Positions 31,944 to 41,706 are shown, numbered from the stretch's first letter. The stretch is 64,000 bases of DNA from Bacteroidales bacterium (GCA_017516865.1 JAFXAU010000023.1:99309-163308), one strand, 5' to 3'. The notes: generated from the letters alone by a model not told the origin. Program-made: numbers and translations.

Positions 31944-33302
31944 ATGAGCCAGTTTCAAGACATTTTCCCTAGTAATTACAGAGGAAAGAAAAAAAGAAAG
32001 AGTCGTGCTGATTCTGACGAATATTATGTAATAGACTTATGCGATGAAGTTTTAGGCCATAAAGCATCTCGACAACATAGATTTGATTTTCTGACAGGTG
32101 ACACTGGCAAAAGATTACCCGTTGACGCATATTACGAAGATTTAAATTTAGTTGTAGAATACTATGAACGGCAACATTCTGAACCAATCCCCTACTGGGA
32201 CAAAAAAATGACTGCCAGTGGCGTTACGCGACAAGAACAACGAAAAATCTATGACGAACGTCGGAGAATAATTCTTCCACAACATGGGATAAAACTGGTT
32301 GTTATTAATTATTTTGATTTTGGAACTTCAAAAAGGATTCTACGTAATAAAGCTTATGATATTAAAGTAGTAAGGAATCTACTAAAGGAATATATACCAA
32401 AGAAACAATCCAAGGCGAAGAAAAAAAACAACACACCCTCAACAACTGAAATAAACATTACACAAGCTCTTGAGGTCGTTTCAGAACCACAAGAGAAAAA
32501 AAACGTAGATAATAAAACTCTACTAAAGAGAAAAAGAGCTTATGTTAGAGATTATAGTATTGAACAGCGTTGTTTGATCTTGTCAAAATATTCATATGAT
32601 GAAGGTTCTGGTGTAATATATCGCACAGCCAACGAAGAAGATGAATATTTAAAAGGAATCACTATATATCCTACTTCAGAACAATTAAGTAATGAATTTA
32701 ATTTGTCATCTTGTAAACAATTGAAAGATTCTGCAAACATTAATGATTTTAATGCTGATCAAATAGCAGAAATCACCTGTGCTGGATATGAGTATGATTT
32801 TCTGTCAGGGGAAATCTATAGGACAAATGAAGATTATGAAAACGAAGATGAAAATTCTGATGATTCTAAATATGAGTATCTCTTTACTAACCAGTATGGA
32901 TATCTTGATAGTTTCGTTTATTACCGAAACAAGTATGTATTTCCAACAACAGAGCAATTATATAAAGAACTAAATTTAGAACTTTTAGAATCAACGGAAC
33001 CTCCAACACCTACTTTAACAACATCTGAAAAAATTTGGAGATATTTAAATAAAAAAATATTCGTGTTTAATTATGAAATCACATTACTTAACAGTATTAT
33101 CCTCTTACAAATTTGCACCATTATTTTGTTGTATTGTATCTTATATTTAAACGAAACTGTTGGTGGTTGGTTAATATTATTTATTTCAATAGCAATTACA
33201 TATCTTTCATTTCGGAACAAATCTTTTCTTGTATTTGCGATATTAACAGTTGCAGTATGTTTCACTATTATTTTTCTTGGATTATTAATTAAAATTGTAT
33301 AA
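31944..33302 (+). CDS. Membrane-anchored Vsr-like nuclease with duplicated middle module
   Basis: The 452-aa protein starts at the ATG (a TTG lies upstream). Residues 45-125 look like a Vsr/PD-(D/E)XK-type nuclease core: VDAYYEDLNLVVEYYERQH (Asp61, Glu72, His78), then TRQEQRKIYDERRRIILPQHGIKLVVI. The middle has two related repeats (YDEGSGVIYRT ... YPTSEQLSNEFNL and YDFLSGEIYRT ... FPTTEQLYKELNL). Residues about 380-452 form three transmembrane helices. Bracketed by two copies of a small winged-helix gene. A membrane-tethered DNA-acting effector, perhaps defensive, is the working guess; catalytic activity is unproven. Confidence 0.6.
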   Translation: MSQFQDIFPSNYRGKKKRKSRADSDEYYVIDLCDEVLGHKASRQHRFDFLTGDTGKRLPVDAYYEDLNLVVEYYERQHSEPIPYWDKKMTASGVTRQEQRKIYDERRRIILPQHGIKLVVINYFDFGTSKRILRNKAYDIKVVRNLLKEYIPKKQSKAKKKNNTPSTTEINITQALEVVSEPQEKKNVDNKTLLKRKRAYVRDYSIEQRCLILSKYSYDEGSGVIYRTANEEDEYLKGITIYPTSEQLSNEFNLSSCKQLKDSANINDFNADQIAEITCAGYEYDFLSGEIYRTNEDYENEDENSDDSKYEYLFTNQYGYLDSFVYYRNKYVFPTTEQLYKELNLELLESTEPPTPTLTTSEKIWRYLNKKIFVFNYEITLLNSIILLQICTIILLYCILYLNETVGGWLILFISIAITYLSFRNKSFLVFAILTVAVCFTIIFLGLLIKIV

Positions 33303-33331
33303 TTGTAATAATTTAAAAAACAAGTTAAGCG

Positions 33332-33598
33332 ATGGAACAATCTGAAAAAATCTCAAAAATCAATCAAGTTTTAGATGAATATTTTAAAACTCATTCTCAA
33401 CGAATTCTTGCAAAAGATTTGATGCCAGAATTTATCAAGGCAGGAATCTTTTCTGAAGATAGAAAAAATGGATTACCAATTAGAAACATACTGCGAGAAC
33501 TTGATAAAAATAATGAATTAGACAAAATACCATACGTATTTCCTGATAGAAAGAAGAAAAACACAAATTGGTATTTTCAACCAAAAACAAAAAAATAG
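33332..33598 (+). CDS. Small winged-helix-like protein, right copy of the duplicated module
   Basis: The 88-aa product begins MEQSEKISKINQVLDEYFKT and ends NTNWYFQPK. It aligns with the 85-aa product at 31537 over its length, with an insertion of a few residues (SEDRKNGLP) in the middle. It starts 30 bp after the nuclease stop and so probably shares the nuclease transcript, unlike the left copy. Similar DNA also continues past the stop into the terminator, showing that a whole gene-plus-terminator unit was duplicated. Confidence 0.6.
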   Translation: MEQSEKISKINQVLDEYFKTHSQRILAKDLMPEFIKAGIFSEDRKNGLPIRNILRELDKNNELDKIPYVFPDRKKKNTNWYFQPKTKK

Positions 33599-33686
33599 TT
33601 TATTTCTGCCCTACCATCTTCTTGACTTTCGTCACAAACAAATGTATATTTGAAAAATTGTTTTTTGCTCATAATTTTAAGTAGAG

Positions 33687-33710
33687 GGCTGCCGAGAGGC
33701 GGCCTTTTTT
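33687..33710 (+). terminator. Intrinsic terminator of the right module
   Basis: A 7-bp stem (GGCTGCC/GGCGGCC, one T-G pair) closed by GAGA and followed by six T residues. Sequence and position relative to the small gene match the left module. Confidence 0.9.
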
Positions 33711-33723
33711 CATTCCATACAAA

Positions 33724-33789
33724 ATTCCTCAAAATCCATACAACTTTGGGGATTTAATTCCTCAAAGTTCATATAATTTGGGGGATTAT
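33724..33789. repeat. Imperfect tandem repeat, 33-bp period, two copies
   Basis: Two units beginning ATTCCTCAAA and ending in a G-run (TTTGGGGA / TTTGGGGGA) lie between the right module terminator and the AraC gene stop. On the minus strand they would encode a repeated FEE-containing peptide but without a supported start. Confidence 0.55.
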
Positions 33790-33794
33790 CTCCC

Positions 33795-34670
33795 CTATTG
33801 ATTTCTCTCACGATATTCCGACGGCGACATTCCTGTGTGTCGCGTAAAATAGCGGTAAAAATCCATCTGATTCTGGAATTGCAAGGCGTAGGCAATTTCT
33901 TTTATATGGGAATTGGTGTGTCGCAAATAGAATTTGGATTCGAGAATCACATACGAGGTAATCCACTCCACCGCCGTGCGGCCGCTCGCCTTTTTCACCG
34001 CCACCGACAAATATTTGGGAGTGACGCCTAATTGCAAGGCGTAAAACGCTACATCTCTGTGCGTTACATGATGTTTTGCGACAAGGGAGACAAACAATTC
34101 CGTCAGTTTATGTTTGGGGAACGACTGCCGTGGCGCGGAAGCAAGACTTTCCCAAATATGGGTGAGCTCAATGTACATTGAACGCAACAAATAGGCAAGA
34201 CTTTCCTTTGTCTCGTCGTGCGGCGAGAGAATTGTGGAACGGAACAAATTCCTGAAATTGTGTATCAGAATCTGATATTGCAGATTCGCCTTCACCATTC
34301 GGTAACGGAAAAGCACGTTTGCCTTTGAAATGTCGAATTCCATTTCTTTCAGCAATTCGTCGGAAATAGCCAAAATGCGGATTCTACATCGCTTCTGCCC
34401 TTCCTTTTGCGAAAATGTCACAATGTCGCCGGGAACACTCACCGCAAAACAATCTTTATGAAAATCGTATTCTTCCAGCCCAACAGATAAGTTAAATTCT
34501 CCTTCGAGACAATAAATACAGGTCGCTCCCTTGAACTTGCACGGATAAATGTCGAACAAGCCCGCACTGGCTGGGTACGAAATCTCAATTAATAAGAAAT
34601 CATCGCCGTAGTGCAACGACGGAGATTTCGGAAACCGTTCTCGAATCTGTTTTACTGTTAATGACTGCAT
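33795..34670 (-). CDS. AraC-family transcriptional regulator
   Basis: The 291-aa protein has an N-terminal cupin-like sensor domain (GDDFLLIEISYPASAGLFDIYP, CIYCLEGEFNL) and a C-terminal double-HTH DNA-binding domain: VAFYALQLGVTPKYLSVAVKKASGRTAVEWI followed by HIKEIAYALQFQNQMDFYRYFTRHTGMSPSEYR. I start at 34670 (MQSLTVKQI) because a TATTTTTG box ends 4 nt upstream. It is divergent from the acyl-ACP thioesterase gene, a possible target. Confidence 0.9.
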   Translation of the reverse strand: MQSLTVKQIRERFPKSPSLHYGDDFLLIEISYPASAGLFDIYPCKFKGATCIYCLEGEFNLSVGLEEYDFHKDCFAVSVPGDIVTFSQKEGQKRCRIRILAISDELLKEMEFDISKANVLFRYRMVKANLQYQILIHNFRNLFRSTILSPHDETKESLAYLLRSMYIELTHIWESLASAPRQSFPKHKLTELFVSLVAKHHVTHRDVAFYALQLGVTPKYLSVAVKKASGRTAVEWITSYVILESKFYLRHTNSHIKEIAYALQFQNQMDFYRYFTRHTGMSPSEYRERNQ

Positions 34671-34674
34671 ACCG

Positions 34675-34682
34675 CAAAAATA
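34675..34682 (-). promoter_or_regulatory. Promoter -7 element abutting the AraC start
   Basis: Minus-strand TATTTTTG ends exactly 4 nt before the ATG at 34670, predicting a leaderless or near-leaderless transcript. Confidence 0.5.
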
Positions 34683-34778
34683 CAAAAAGTAGATTTTTTC
34701 AGGTAGAAATGAATTAAAATAATAACTTTTAGGCAAAAAGGTATAATAAACAGCGTTGATTGCTATTACCCTAACGGC

Positions 34779-34786
34779 TATTTTTG
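34779..34786 (+). promoter_or_regulatory. Promoter for the acyl-ACP thioesterase
   Basis: TTG at 34756-34758, a 20-bp spacer and TATTTTTG ending 14 bp before the ATG at 34801. It supports the ATG at 34801 over an upstream in-frame start. Confidence 0.6.
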
Positions 34787-34800
34787 TAAAAAATTCAAAT

Positions 34801-35541
34801 ATGCAGACATATTCCTATTCATACCCTATCACTTTGGGCGATATCGACACGAATTACACGCTCACAATCAATGCGATACTCTGTTATTTCCAAGACACGA
34901 TTTCACGTTTTTTGGCGACTGGGCACGTGGCTCCGTTCGACATAAAAAAACAGAATCTAATATGGATGATTACGGAGTTTTATGCGTCGTTACAAGAAAG
35001 AAAGCCGCTTTGGTCAGAAAACATACGTGTGGAAGTTTGGATTTCGGAACTTTCGCCTATCAAGGTTTTTGTGGATTTTACAATGAAAGACGACAAAAAC
35101 GTGGTCTTTGCGAAAGGCACAAGCACCTGGCTGTTGGTTGATGTGCAAACCCGTAAGCCATACCCTTGCCACAATCTCGAAAATTTGGTGAAACTGCACG
35201 ATGAACACGACGCAATTCGTCATACTAAAATCCGTATGGAGAAAGGCACGACGGAACTCAACACCATCAGCCACAATGTTTCGCCAGTGGAAATTGATTT
35301 CAACGGGCACACCAATAACCAAAACTATGTGCGATTAGTTGTTTCGCTTGTTCCGTCGCATTTTATTGAAAGCCACAACCTTGTGGATTTTCATATAAAA
35401 TATGCACAAGAAACATTCTTGGGCGACAAACTCATCGCCACATTGCAGGAATACGGCGAAACCTGTCTTTCGTGCGACATCCGTAAGGCAACCGACCAAT
35501 CGCTTGTGTGCGAAATCTCAAGCCATTGGGAACATCGATAA
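34801..35541 (+). CDS. Acyl-ACP thioesterase (double hotdog)
   Basis: The 246-aa protein matches the Fat-type acyl-ACP thioesterase family, which releases free fatty acids from acyl carrier protein. Two hotdog halves are visible: YSYPITLGDIDTNYTLTINAIL with the DTISRFLATGH helix, and a second half starting VSPVEIDFNGHTNNQNYVRLV, whose D-x-N-x-H-x-N-N motif holds the catalytic residues. It stands alone, divergent from the AraC regulator, with its own promoter. Confidence 0.88.
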   Translation: MQTYSYSYPITLGDIDTNYTLTINAILCYFQDTISRFLATGHVAPFDIKKQNLIWMITEFYASLQERKPLWSENIRVEVWISELSPIKVFVDFTMKDDKNVVFAKGTSTWLLVDVQTRKPYPCHNLENLVKLHDEHDAIRHTKIRMEKGTTELNTISHNVSPVEIDFNGHTNNQNYVRLVVSLVPSHFIESHNLVDFHIKYAQETFLGDKLIATLQEYGETCLSCDIRKATDQSLVCEISSHWEHR

Positions 35542-35645
35542 CTGTTTTGCCCTAAATTTGACCTACCCAAATATTGATTTTCGCATCACACCAAAGTAAA
35601 TTTGGAAAATTTAGTATATTCGTAAACTTAAATTTCCAAATAAAA

Positions 35646-36545
35646 ATGCGTCTATCCGATGCCATATACATTGTTGTTAGTGAATCCCAAAACGGATTAA
35701 CCATAGCGGAAATATGCCAAAACGTGAATGAACGAAAAATGGTGACGAGTAATGGAACAAAATGTTCTGTTTCTTTGCCACAGGTGCGACGTGCGGTTGA
35801 AATGCATCCATTATTGACACAAAATAAGAAAACAAAGCCCATGCTTATTCGTGTGAATCGCAGGGCTGTTGCCGCTCGCGATGCATCTACCCTTTCAACA
35901 TCAAAGGAAAAAACAAAGAAAATGATAGTTGAAACAAAAGAGGACACGCCTATCATTGCCGAATGCTCTCTGTGCGGCTACCGAATGACCGTTCCCAACC
36001 GTAACGCTCCTGAGCTTTCCGATTATTGTCCCAATTGTGGAGGATTTTGCTTGGAAAACGACGGAAAAGTGGTGTATTATGCAGATATGTTCACTATCAT
36101 TGGCAACGAGCGCCCCCAATCTATAGACGATTTTCAAAGCTCAAATAAATCTAACAAAAAAGCAAAAAGTACAAAGTACCTTGACGAAGAACCACAAGAA
36201 CAATCAAATAGTAAAACGGTAACAATGAAAACCACTACGTTGATTATTATTATCGTCATTGTGTCAGTTATAGCCTATTTTTTCGGTAGCATAAACTATG
36301 AAACGGAATACGAAGTGGCAAAACACAATGCTGATTATTGGAAAGAAGCGTATTCCTCGGAACACAGTAATTCCGAAGAATGGAAAAAACGAGCTAAGGA
36401 AGCTGAACGAACAATCGAACGTGATAGAATCGAAAAAGACCGAAAGAACTATCATTTAGACCCTGTAAAACCATCGTTTGACAATCCCCGAGACCAAATG
36501 CTCTTTGAACTCGAAAACGCCCTCAACGCAATAGAACCCGATTAA
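35646..36545 (+). CDS. Membrane protein with winged-helix, zinc ribbon and TM segment
   Basis: From the ATG at 35646 the 299-aa protein has an N-terminal domain (LSDAIYIVVSESQNGLTIAE, LPQVRRAVEMHPLL) that resembles the C-terminal winged helix of the 27618 protein. A zinc ribbon follows (CSLCGYRMTVPNR ... YCPNCGGFC), then a linker, one TM helix (TTLIIIIVIVSVIAYFFGS, about 198-216) and a charged coiled coil (SEEWKKRAKEAERTIERDRI). The order suggests a cytoplasmic nucleic-acid-binding head tethered to the membrane. Function not recognised. Confidence 0.65.
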   Translation: MRLSDAIYIVVSESQNGLTIAEICQNVNERKMVTSNGTKCSVSLPQVRRAVEMHPLLTQNKKTKPMLIRVNRRAVAARDASTLSTSKEKTKKMIVETKEDTPIIAECSLCGYRMTVPNRNAPELSDYCPNCGGFCLENDGKVVYYADMFTIIGNERPQSIDDFQSSNKSNKKAKSTKYLDEEPQEQSNSKTVTMKTTTLIIIIVIVSVIAYFFGSINYETEYEVAKHNADYWKEAYSSEHSNSEEWKKRAKEAERTIERDRIEKDRKNYHLDPVKPSFDNPRDQMLFELENALNAIEPD

Positions 36546-36567
36546 TTGTGAATTATGCATTGTGCAT

Positions 36568-36598
36568 AAAAAAAGGATATGCCCCAACGAGCATATCC
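36568..36598 (-). terminator. Intrinsic terminator after amtB
   Basis: The 8-bp stem GGATATGC/GCATATCC is followed on the minus strand by seven T residues, 40 bp after the amtB stop. Confidence 0.9.
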
Positions 36599-36637
36599 CT
36601 GTCAAACGAACGGCAAAGTACATTTCGTACTTAATTA

Positions 36638-38020
36638 TCAGTTGTATGCGGATTCTCCGTGTTCGTAAACGTCGAGGCCTTCTTCTTCAATACGGGCATC
36701 GACGCGAAGTCCGAAGATGTGTTTAATCAACAAGAAAACCAACAAACCGCAGCCAAACGACCATCCTGCTATTGCGAGTTCGCCAATCAACTGTGTTCCA
36801 ACGCTATAGCCACATTCTGGAAATGCGAACACCCCAGTCAGGATTGTTCCTGTGAAACCGGCCATTCCGTGTACCGAAACCGCCCCAACAGGATCGTCAA
36901 TGTGGAGACGGACATCGAAAAAGCGTACGCAGAAGCACATTACCACCGACGCAATCGCTCCAATTACGGCGGCAGCCCAGATAGGCACGCAGTCGCAACC
37001 TGCGGTGATGCCGACCAATCCTGCCAAAATACCGTTGCACATCATCGAAAGCGACGGCTTGCCGAACACAACCCACGTATAAATCAACGCCACTATCGCT
37101 CCTACTGCCGCCGCAACGTTTGTTGTGACAAATATGTGCGACATGGCGGTCATGTTGTCAAGAATGCCACCACCGTAGCAATCTGGATCAACTGTGCCTG
37201 TAGCGGCTACTGTGGAACCTGGGTTGAAACCGAACCACCCCATCCACAAAATCCAAACACCGAGTGCCGCAAGTGCAAGACTATGACCAGGAATAGCGTT
37301 TGAACGGATTTTACCGTCAGACAACTTTGTGTATTTACCCAAACGAGGACCAAGCACAATGGCACCAGCCAACGCTATGAAACCACCGCAGGAGTGAACG
37401 ACCGCCGATCCCGCAAAGTCGTGGAAACCAAGTTCCGACAACCAACCACCGCCCCACGACCAGTGACCTTGAATCGGATAAATGAACGCCGAAATCAGTA
37501 CGGAATACAGAATGTACATCGAAAACTTGGTACGTTCAGCCATTGCACCCGACACAATTGTGGCAGCGGTCGCACAGAACACCGTTTGGAAAATGAAATA
37601 TCCTTCTTTCGGCAAGTTCGGGCAAGGGTTTTCCACTCCCCCTATTCCAAAACCGTCCCAGCCAATGAACGCTCCAGCACCGAACATGATGGAAAATCCA
37701 CATATCCAATACAAGACGGAACCCGCTGAAAAGTCAAGGAAGTTTTTCATAAGAATGTTGGCGGTGTTTTTCGTCCGCGTCATACCCGCTTCGACCAATG
37801 CAAATCCTGGTTGCATAAAGAACACCAACATTGCGGCAAGCAACACCCAGATAGTATCGACGGCGTTTATTGAAAATCCCGCTTCAGCTTCCTCGGAAAC
37901 CACGGTGGCAGCTTCCGCAACTACTTCTTCTTGTGCCATAGCCACGCCCGACGACAACAAGGCGACGAGAAACAAACAAAATGGCACCACTTTTTTCATA
38001 TATTTACATAATCGTTTCAT
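36638..38020 (-). CDS. amtB: Ammonium transporter
   Basis: This 460-aa protein has a cleavable signal sequence (SSGVAMAQ) and eleven TM segments, the AmtB arrangement. Signatures include MLVFFMQPGFALVEAGMTRTKN, FGAGAFIGWDGFG, the twin histidine pore (AVVHSCGGFIALAG and VSVHGMAGFTGTIL), and GVWILWMGWFGFNPGS. It conducts NH3/NH4+ inward. ATG codons at 38020 and 37999 are both possible; the first is listed. It is the last gene of the porin-glnB-amtB operon, so PII probably gates it. Confidence 0.95.
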   Translation of the reverse strand: MKRLCKYMKKVVPFCLFLVALLSSGVAMAQEEVVAEAATVVSEEAEAGFSINAVDTIWVLLAAMLVFFMQPGFALVEAGMTRTKNTANILMKNFLDFSAGSVLYWICGFSIMFGAGAFIGWDGFGIGGVENPCPNLPKEGYFIFQTVFCATAATIVSGAMAERTKFSMYILYSVLISAFIYPIQGHWSWGGGWLSELGFHDFAGSAVVHSCGGFIALAGAIVLGPRLGKYTKLSDGKIRSNAIPGHSLALAALGVWILWMGWFGFNPGSTVAATGTVDPDCYGGGILDNMTAMSHIFVTTNVAAAVGAIVALIYTWVVFGKPSLSMMCNGILAGLVGITAGCDCVPIWAAAVIGAIASVVMCFCVRFFDVRLHIDDPVGAVSVHGMAGFTGTILTGVFAFPECGYSVGTQLIGELAIAGWSFGCGLLVFLLIKHIFGLRVDARIEEEGLDVYEHGESAYN

Positions 38021-38051
38021 TTTTCTACAGTTTTAATTTCACATTCGTTCA

Positions 38052-38408
38052 TTATTTTTCTTGTTCGGCGTTGTACAGAGCAATGTCTCCCCTTTCGCCC
38101 GTGCGGATTCTCACCGCATCCTCGATAGGAATGACGAAGATTCGTCCGTCGCCCACTTCGCCCGTCTGTGCCGCTCCAAGGATTGCCGAGACGGTTTTTT
38201 CCGCATTCTTGTCGCGAACGATAACCGAAACCAACGTCCTTTCAATGCAACTCGTGTCGTAGGCAATGCCTCGGTAGATTCTTGCCTGGCGGGTTTTTCC
38301 CACGCCACGCACATCGTAGTACGAAAACCATTCAATGTCGGCAGCGAGAAGCGCCTCTTTCACATCTTCGAATTTGGTTTTCCGAATGATTGCTTCAATT
38401 TTTTTCAT
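38052..38408 (-). CDS. glnB: Nitrogen regulatory protein PII
   Basis: The 118-aa PII trimer subunit starts MKKIEAIIRKTKFEDVKEALLA and has a T-loop IYRGIAYDTSCIERT with the tyrosine at the canonical Tyr51 position, the B-loop AAQTGEVGDGRIFV and the C-loop VRIRTGERGD. It senses ATP/ADP and 2-oxoglutarate and typically plugs AmtB. Placement 31 bp upstream of amtB fits that pairing. The longer frame (start 38432) is rejected because the MKKIEAI start matches the family. Confidence 0.95.
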   Translation of the reverse strand: MKKIEAIIRKTKFEDVKEALLAADIEWFSYYDVRGVGKTRQARIYRGIAYDTSCIERTLVSVIVRDKNAEKTVSAILGAAQTGEVGDGRIFVIPIEDAVRIRTGERGDIALYNAEQEK

Positions 38409-38432
38409 AATACAATATTTTAAGTTAAACAA

Positions 38433-39149
38433 TTAAAAACTAACCCCCATAACAAGAAATCCGCCGTCTGCCGCTGGGTTCCATACGGCTTGCGAGAAAA
38501 CGCCAAGACTGAATTCGTCGGAGATTTTGAGCGATTTTGCCGCCTTGAGCGAAAGGTTTGTCAGTGCAAAGCCGTCGGCACCATAAAGGTCTGTTTTCCA
38601 AGGAACTATACCAAGTTCGGCTTCCCATTCCACGCCTCCTGCTTCAAAAGGAACGGCTGCCGAGAAGTACGACGAATACGCCATGTCGCCTTCCGCGTTT
38701 TTCACACCGTCGGCACCGGCAAAGTTGGTGTACCAGTTGAGCGACATAAATTCAAAATCGTAGCCGATTTGACCTTCAAACACGTGGCTTGTCCGTTCTT
38801 TCACATATTCCCCATACGGATTTGCGACTCCGAAATAGTCAAAATAATAGTCTGTAACCGAAATTGAGAATCCGCCAATCGCATAGCCAAGCGTCAGGTC
38901 AAACTCCTTCGTGTCGGTTTTGTCAATGCCGACGGAACCCCAGCCCGAAAGCGAAAGCCCTTTCCACTCAACGGAAAGCGACGGTTGGAAACTCGTGCCG
39001 CCGCAGTACAAACCACGCCACACGTAACTACTTACTATATCGCCGCCAACCGAAGCATTAACGCCACTTTCAGGTTCTTCGGCAAACGATGGAACGAACA
39101 AAAGTCCCAATACTACACTTATTATAATTTTTCTACTAATTGTTTTCAT
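38433..39149 (-). CDS. TorF-like outer-membrane porin
   Basis: The 238-aa protein has a signal peptide (VPSFAEE) and regularly spaced beta strands: GGDIVSSYVWRGLYCGGTSFQPSLSVEWKG (the V-WRG motif is typical of the TorF family), DLTLGYAIGGFSISVTDYYFDYFG, and a final strand GFLVMGVSF ending in Phe as barrel proteins do. It opens the glnB-amtB transcript and may be the outer-membrane pore for ammonium or a nitrogen compound. The 5' leader contains a structured element. Confidence 0.8.
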   Translation of the reverse strand: MKTISRKIIISVVLGLLFVPSFAEEPESGVNASVGGDIVSSYVWRGLYCGGTSFQPSLSVEWKGLSLSGWGSVGIDKTDTKEFDLTLGYAIGGFSISVTDYYFDYFGVANPYGEYVKERTSHVFEGQIGYDFEFMSLNWYTNFAGADGVKNAEGDMAYSSYFSAAVPFEAGGVEWEAELGIVPWKTDLYGADGFALTNLSLKAAKSLKISDEFSLGVFSQAVWNPAADGGFLVMGVSF

Positions 39150-39186
39150 GATAAGAATGTTTTGAAATTGATTTTTGTTTTGATTT

Positions 39187-39203
39187 AAAAGAGCTTCTGC
39201 CCT
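39187..39203 (-). terminator. Weak terminator-like hairpin in the porin-glnB-amtB leader
   Basis: On the minus strand AGGGC-AGAA-GCTCT (one G-T pair) is followed by a short T-run (TTT), 38 bp before the porin ATG. It could act as the expression platform of the leader RNA. Confidence 0.35.
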
Positions 39204-39225
39204 ATTTTACCTTTTATCGGTCATT

Positions 39226-39306
39226 ATTATGAGACCACACACAATTCACAGCCCTTTCGGGCTGCTGTTTCCTATTCTGCAATATGTTATTAATTCGTCT
39301 CATAAT
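39226..39306 (-). ncRNA. Candidate structured leader RNA of the nitrogen operon
   Basis: A perfect 10-bp inverted repeat (ATTATGAGAC at 39226-39235, GTCTCATAAT at 39297-39306) encloses 61 nt that hold a 6-bp hairpin, CAGCCC-GAAA-GGGCTG, with a GNRA loop on the minus strand (39249-39264). The element starts about where transcription from the TATATTTG box at 39320-39327 would begin, so it forms the 5' end of the transcript. A weak terminator-like hairpin lies between it and the porin ATG. It matches no leader or riboswitch I recognise. Confidence 0.4.
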
Positions 39307-39319
39307 TAAATTTACAGTG

Positions 39320-39327
39320 CAAATATA
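39320..39327 (-). promoter_or_regulatory. Promoter for porin-glnB-amtB
   Basis: Minus-strand TATATTTG (TAnnTTTG) with a TTG 18 bp upstream (39346-39348). Expected start is just before the structured leader element. Confidence 0.5.
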
Positions 39328-39586
39328 TAAGTAAATTTAACAAAACAATAACAAATTGTAATTATTTTACACTATTTGATTAAATTATTTAATCTATACA
39401 CAAAATACGATTTAATTTTGTTATTATAATGTATGAATTTTGTTGAAATCAAAAAATTACTTTGGTGCTATAATATTATTGGGCTTTTTATGAGTCATGT
39501 TTATAGAAACAAGACTGGTTTTCTTGTTATACGTAACGTGTTCATAAATAATTCCCTATTTTTTACTGAACAACAACTAATAATTG

Positions 39587-39594
39587 TATGTTTG
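39587..39594 (+). promoter_or_regulatory. Promoter -7 element for the 39614 gene
   Basis: TATGTTTG (TAnnTTTG) ends 19 bp before the ATG at 39614. Confidence 0.5.
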
Positions 39595-39613
39595 TAGAAC
39601 TAAAGTAAATAGT

Positions 39614-39925
39614 ATGATAACAAAAGATGCATTTTTCAAAAAAGTTGACGGATTAAAAAATCAAACTATCACAAGCAAAAGTGGAAGTTCATCATATTCT
39701 GATATCATTAGAACAAATAACATTTGTATTGGCATACGAAGTGGTTCTTCTGGCTCAGAATTCAAATTAAACCTTGATGAACTTTACAAAGCATACGAAA
39801 AAAGTGCAAACCTTAATACAAAATCCCTAATAGAATTTATGGGCAAAAAGCGTTGCCGCTCCGCGGCTATTGCAATAATGATGGCGGCAAACTTATTAGA
39901 TGAATATGGGAATACTCTTAAATAA
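39614..39925 (+). CDS. 103-aa protein upstream of the CoiA-like gene
   Basis: The product starts MITKDAFFKKVDGLKNQTIT and ends with a helical AAIAIMMAANLLDEYGNTL. A central segment SGSSSYSDIIRTNNICIGIRSGSSGSEFKLNLDELYKAY is likely a small alpha/beta fold. It is cytoplasmic and not recognised. The CoiA-like gene begins 59 bp later in the same direction under what looks like one promoter, so the two may act together. Confidence 0.55.
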   Translation: MITKDAFFKKVDGLKNQTITSKSGSSSYSDIIRTNNICIGIRSGSSGSEFKLNLDELYKAYEKSANLNTKSLIEFMGKKRCRSAAIAIMMAANLLDEYGNTLK

Positions 39926-39978
39926 GATTTTTGAAACCAACAGATAAACAATCTTTTGCTAAATAGTCTATCAAATAA

Positions 39979-41679
<1,701 letters not shown>

Positions 41680-41706
41680 CCATAAAATCCTTTCTCCAAA
41701 CAAACA

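Larger units (their letters stand above)
39150..39613. other. 464-bp intergenic region between nitrogen operon and CoiA locus
   Basis: No gene is supported here. The region holds the leader RNA candidate, its promoter (39320-39327) and the divergent promoter of the 39614 gene (39587-39594); the rest is very AT-rich. Confidence 0.6.

Noticed and set aside
37482..38036. 184-aa open frame on the plus strand opposite amtB
   Set aside because: It lies fully antisense to the clear amtB coding sequence and has no recognisable motif; long antisense frames arise from the codon bias of the real gene.
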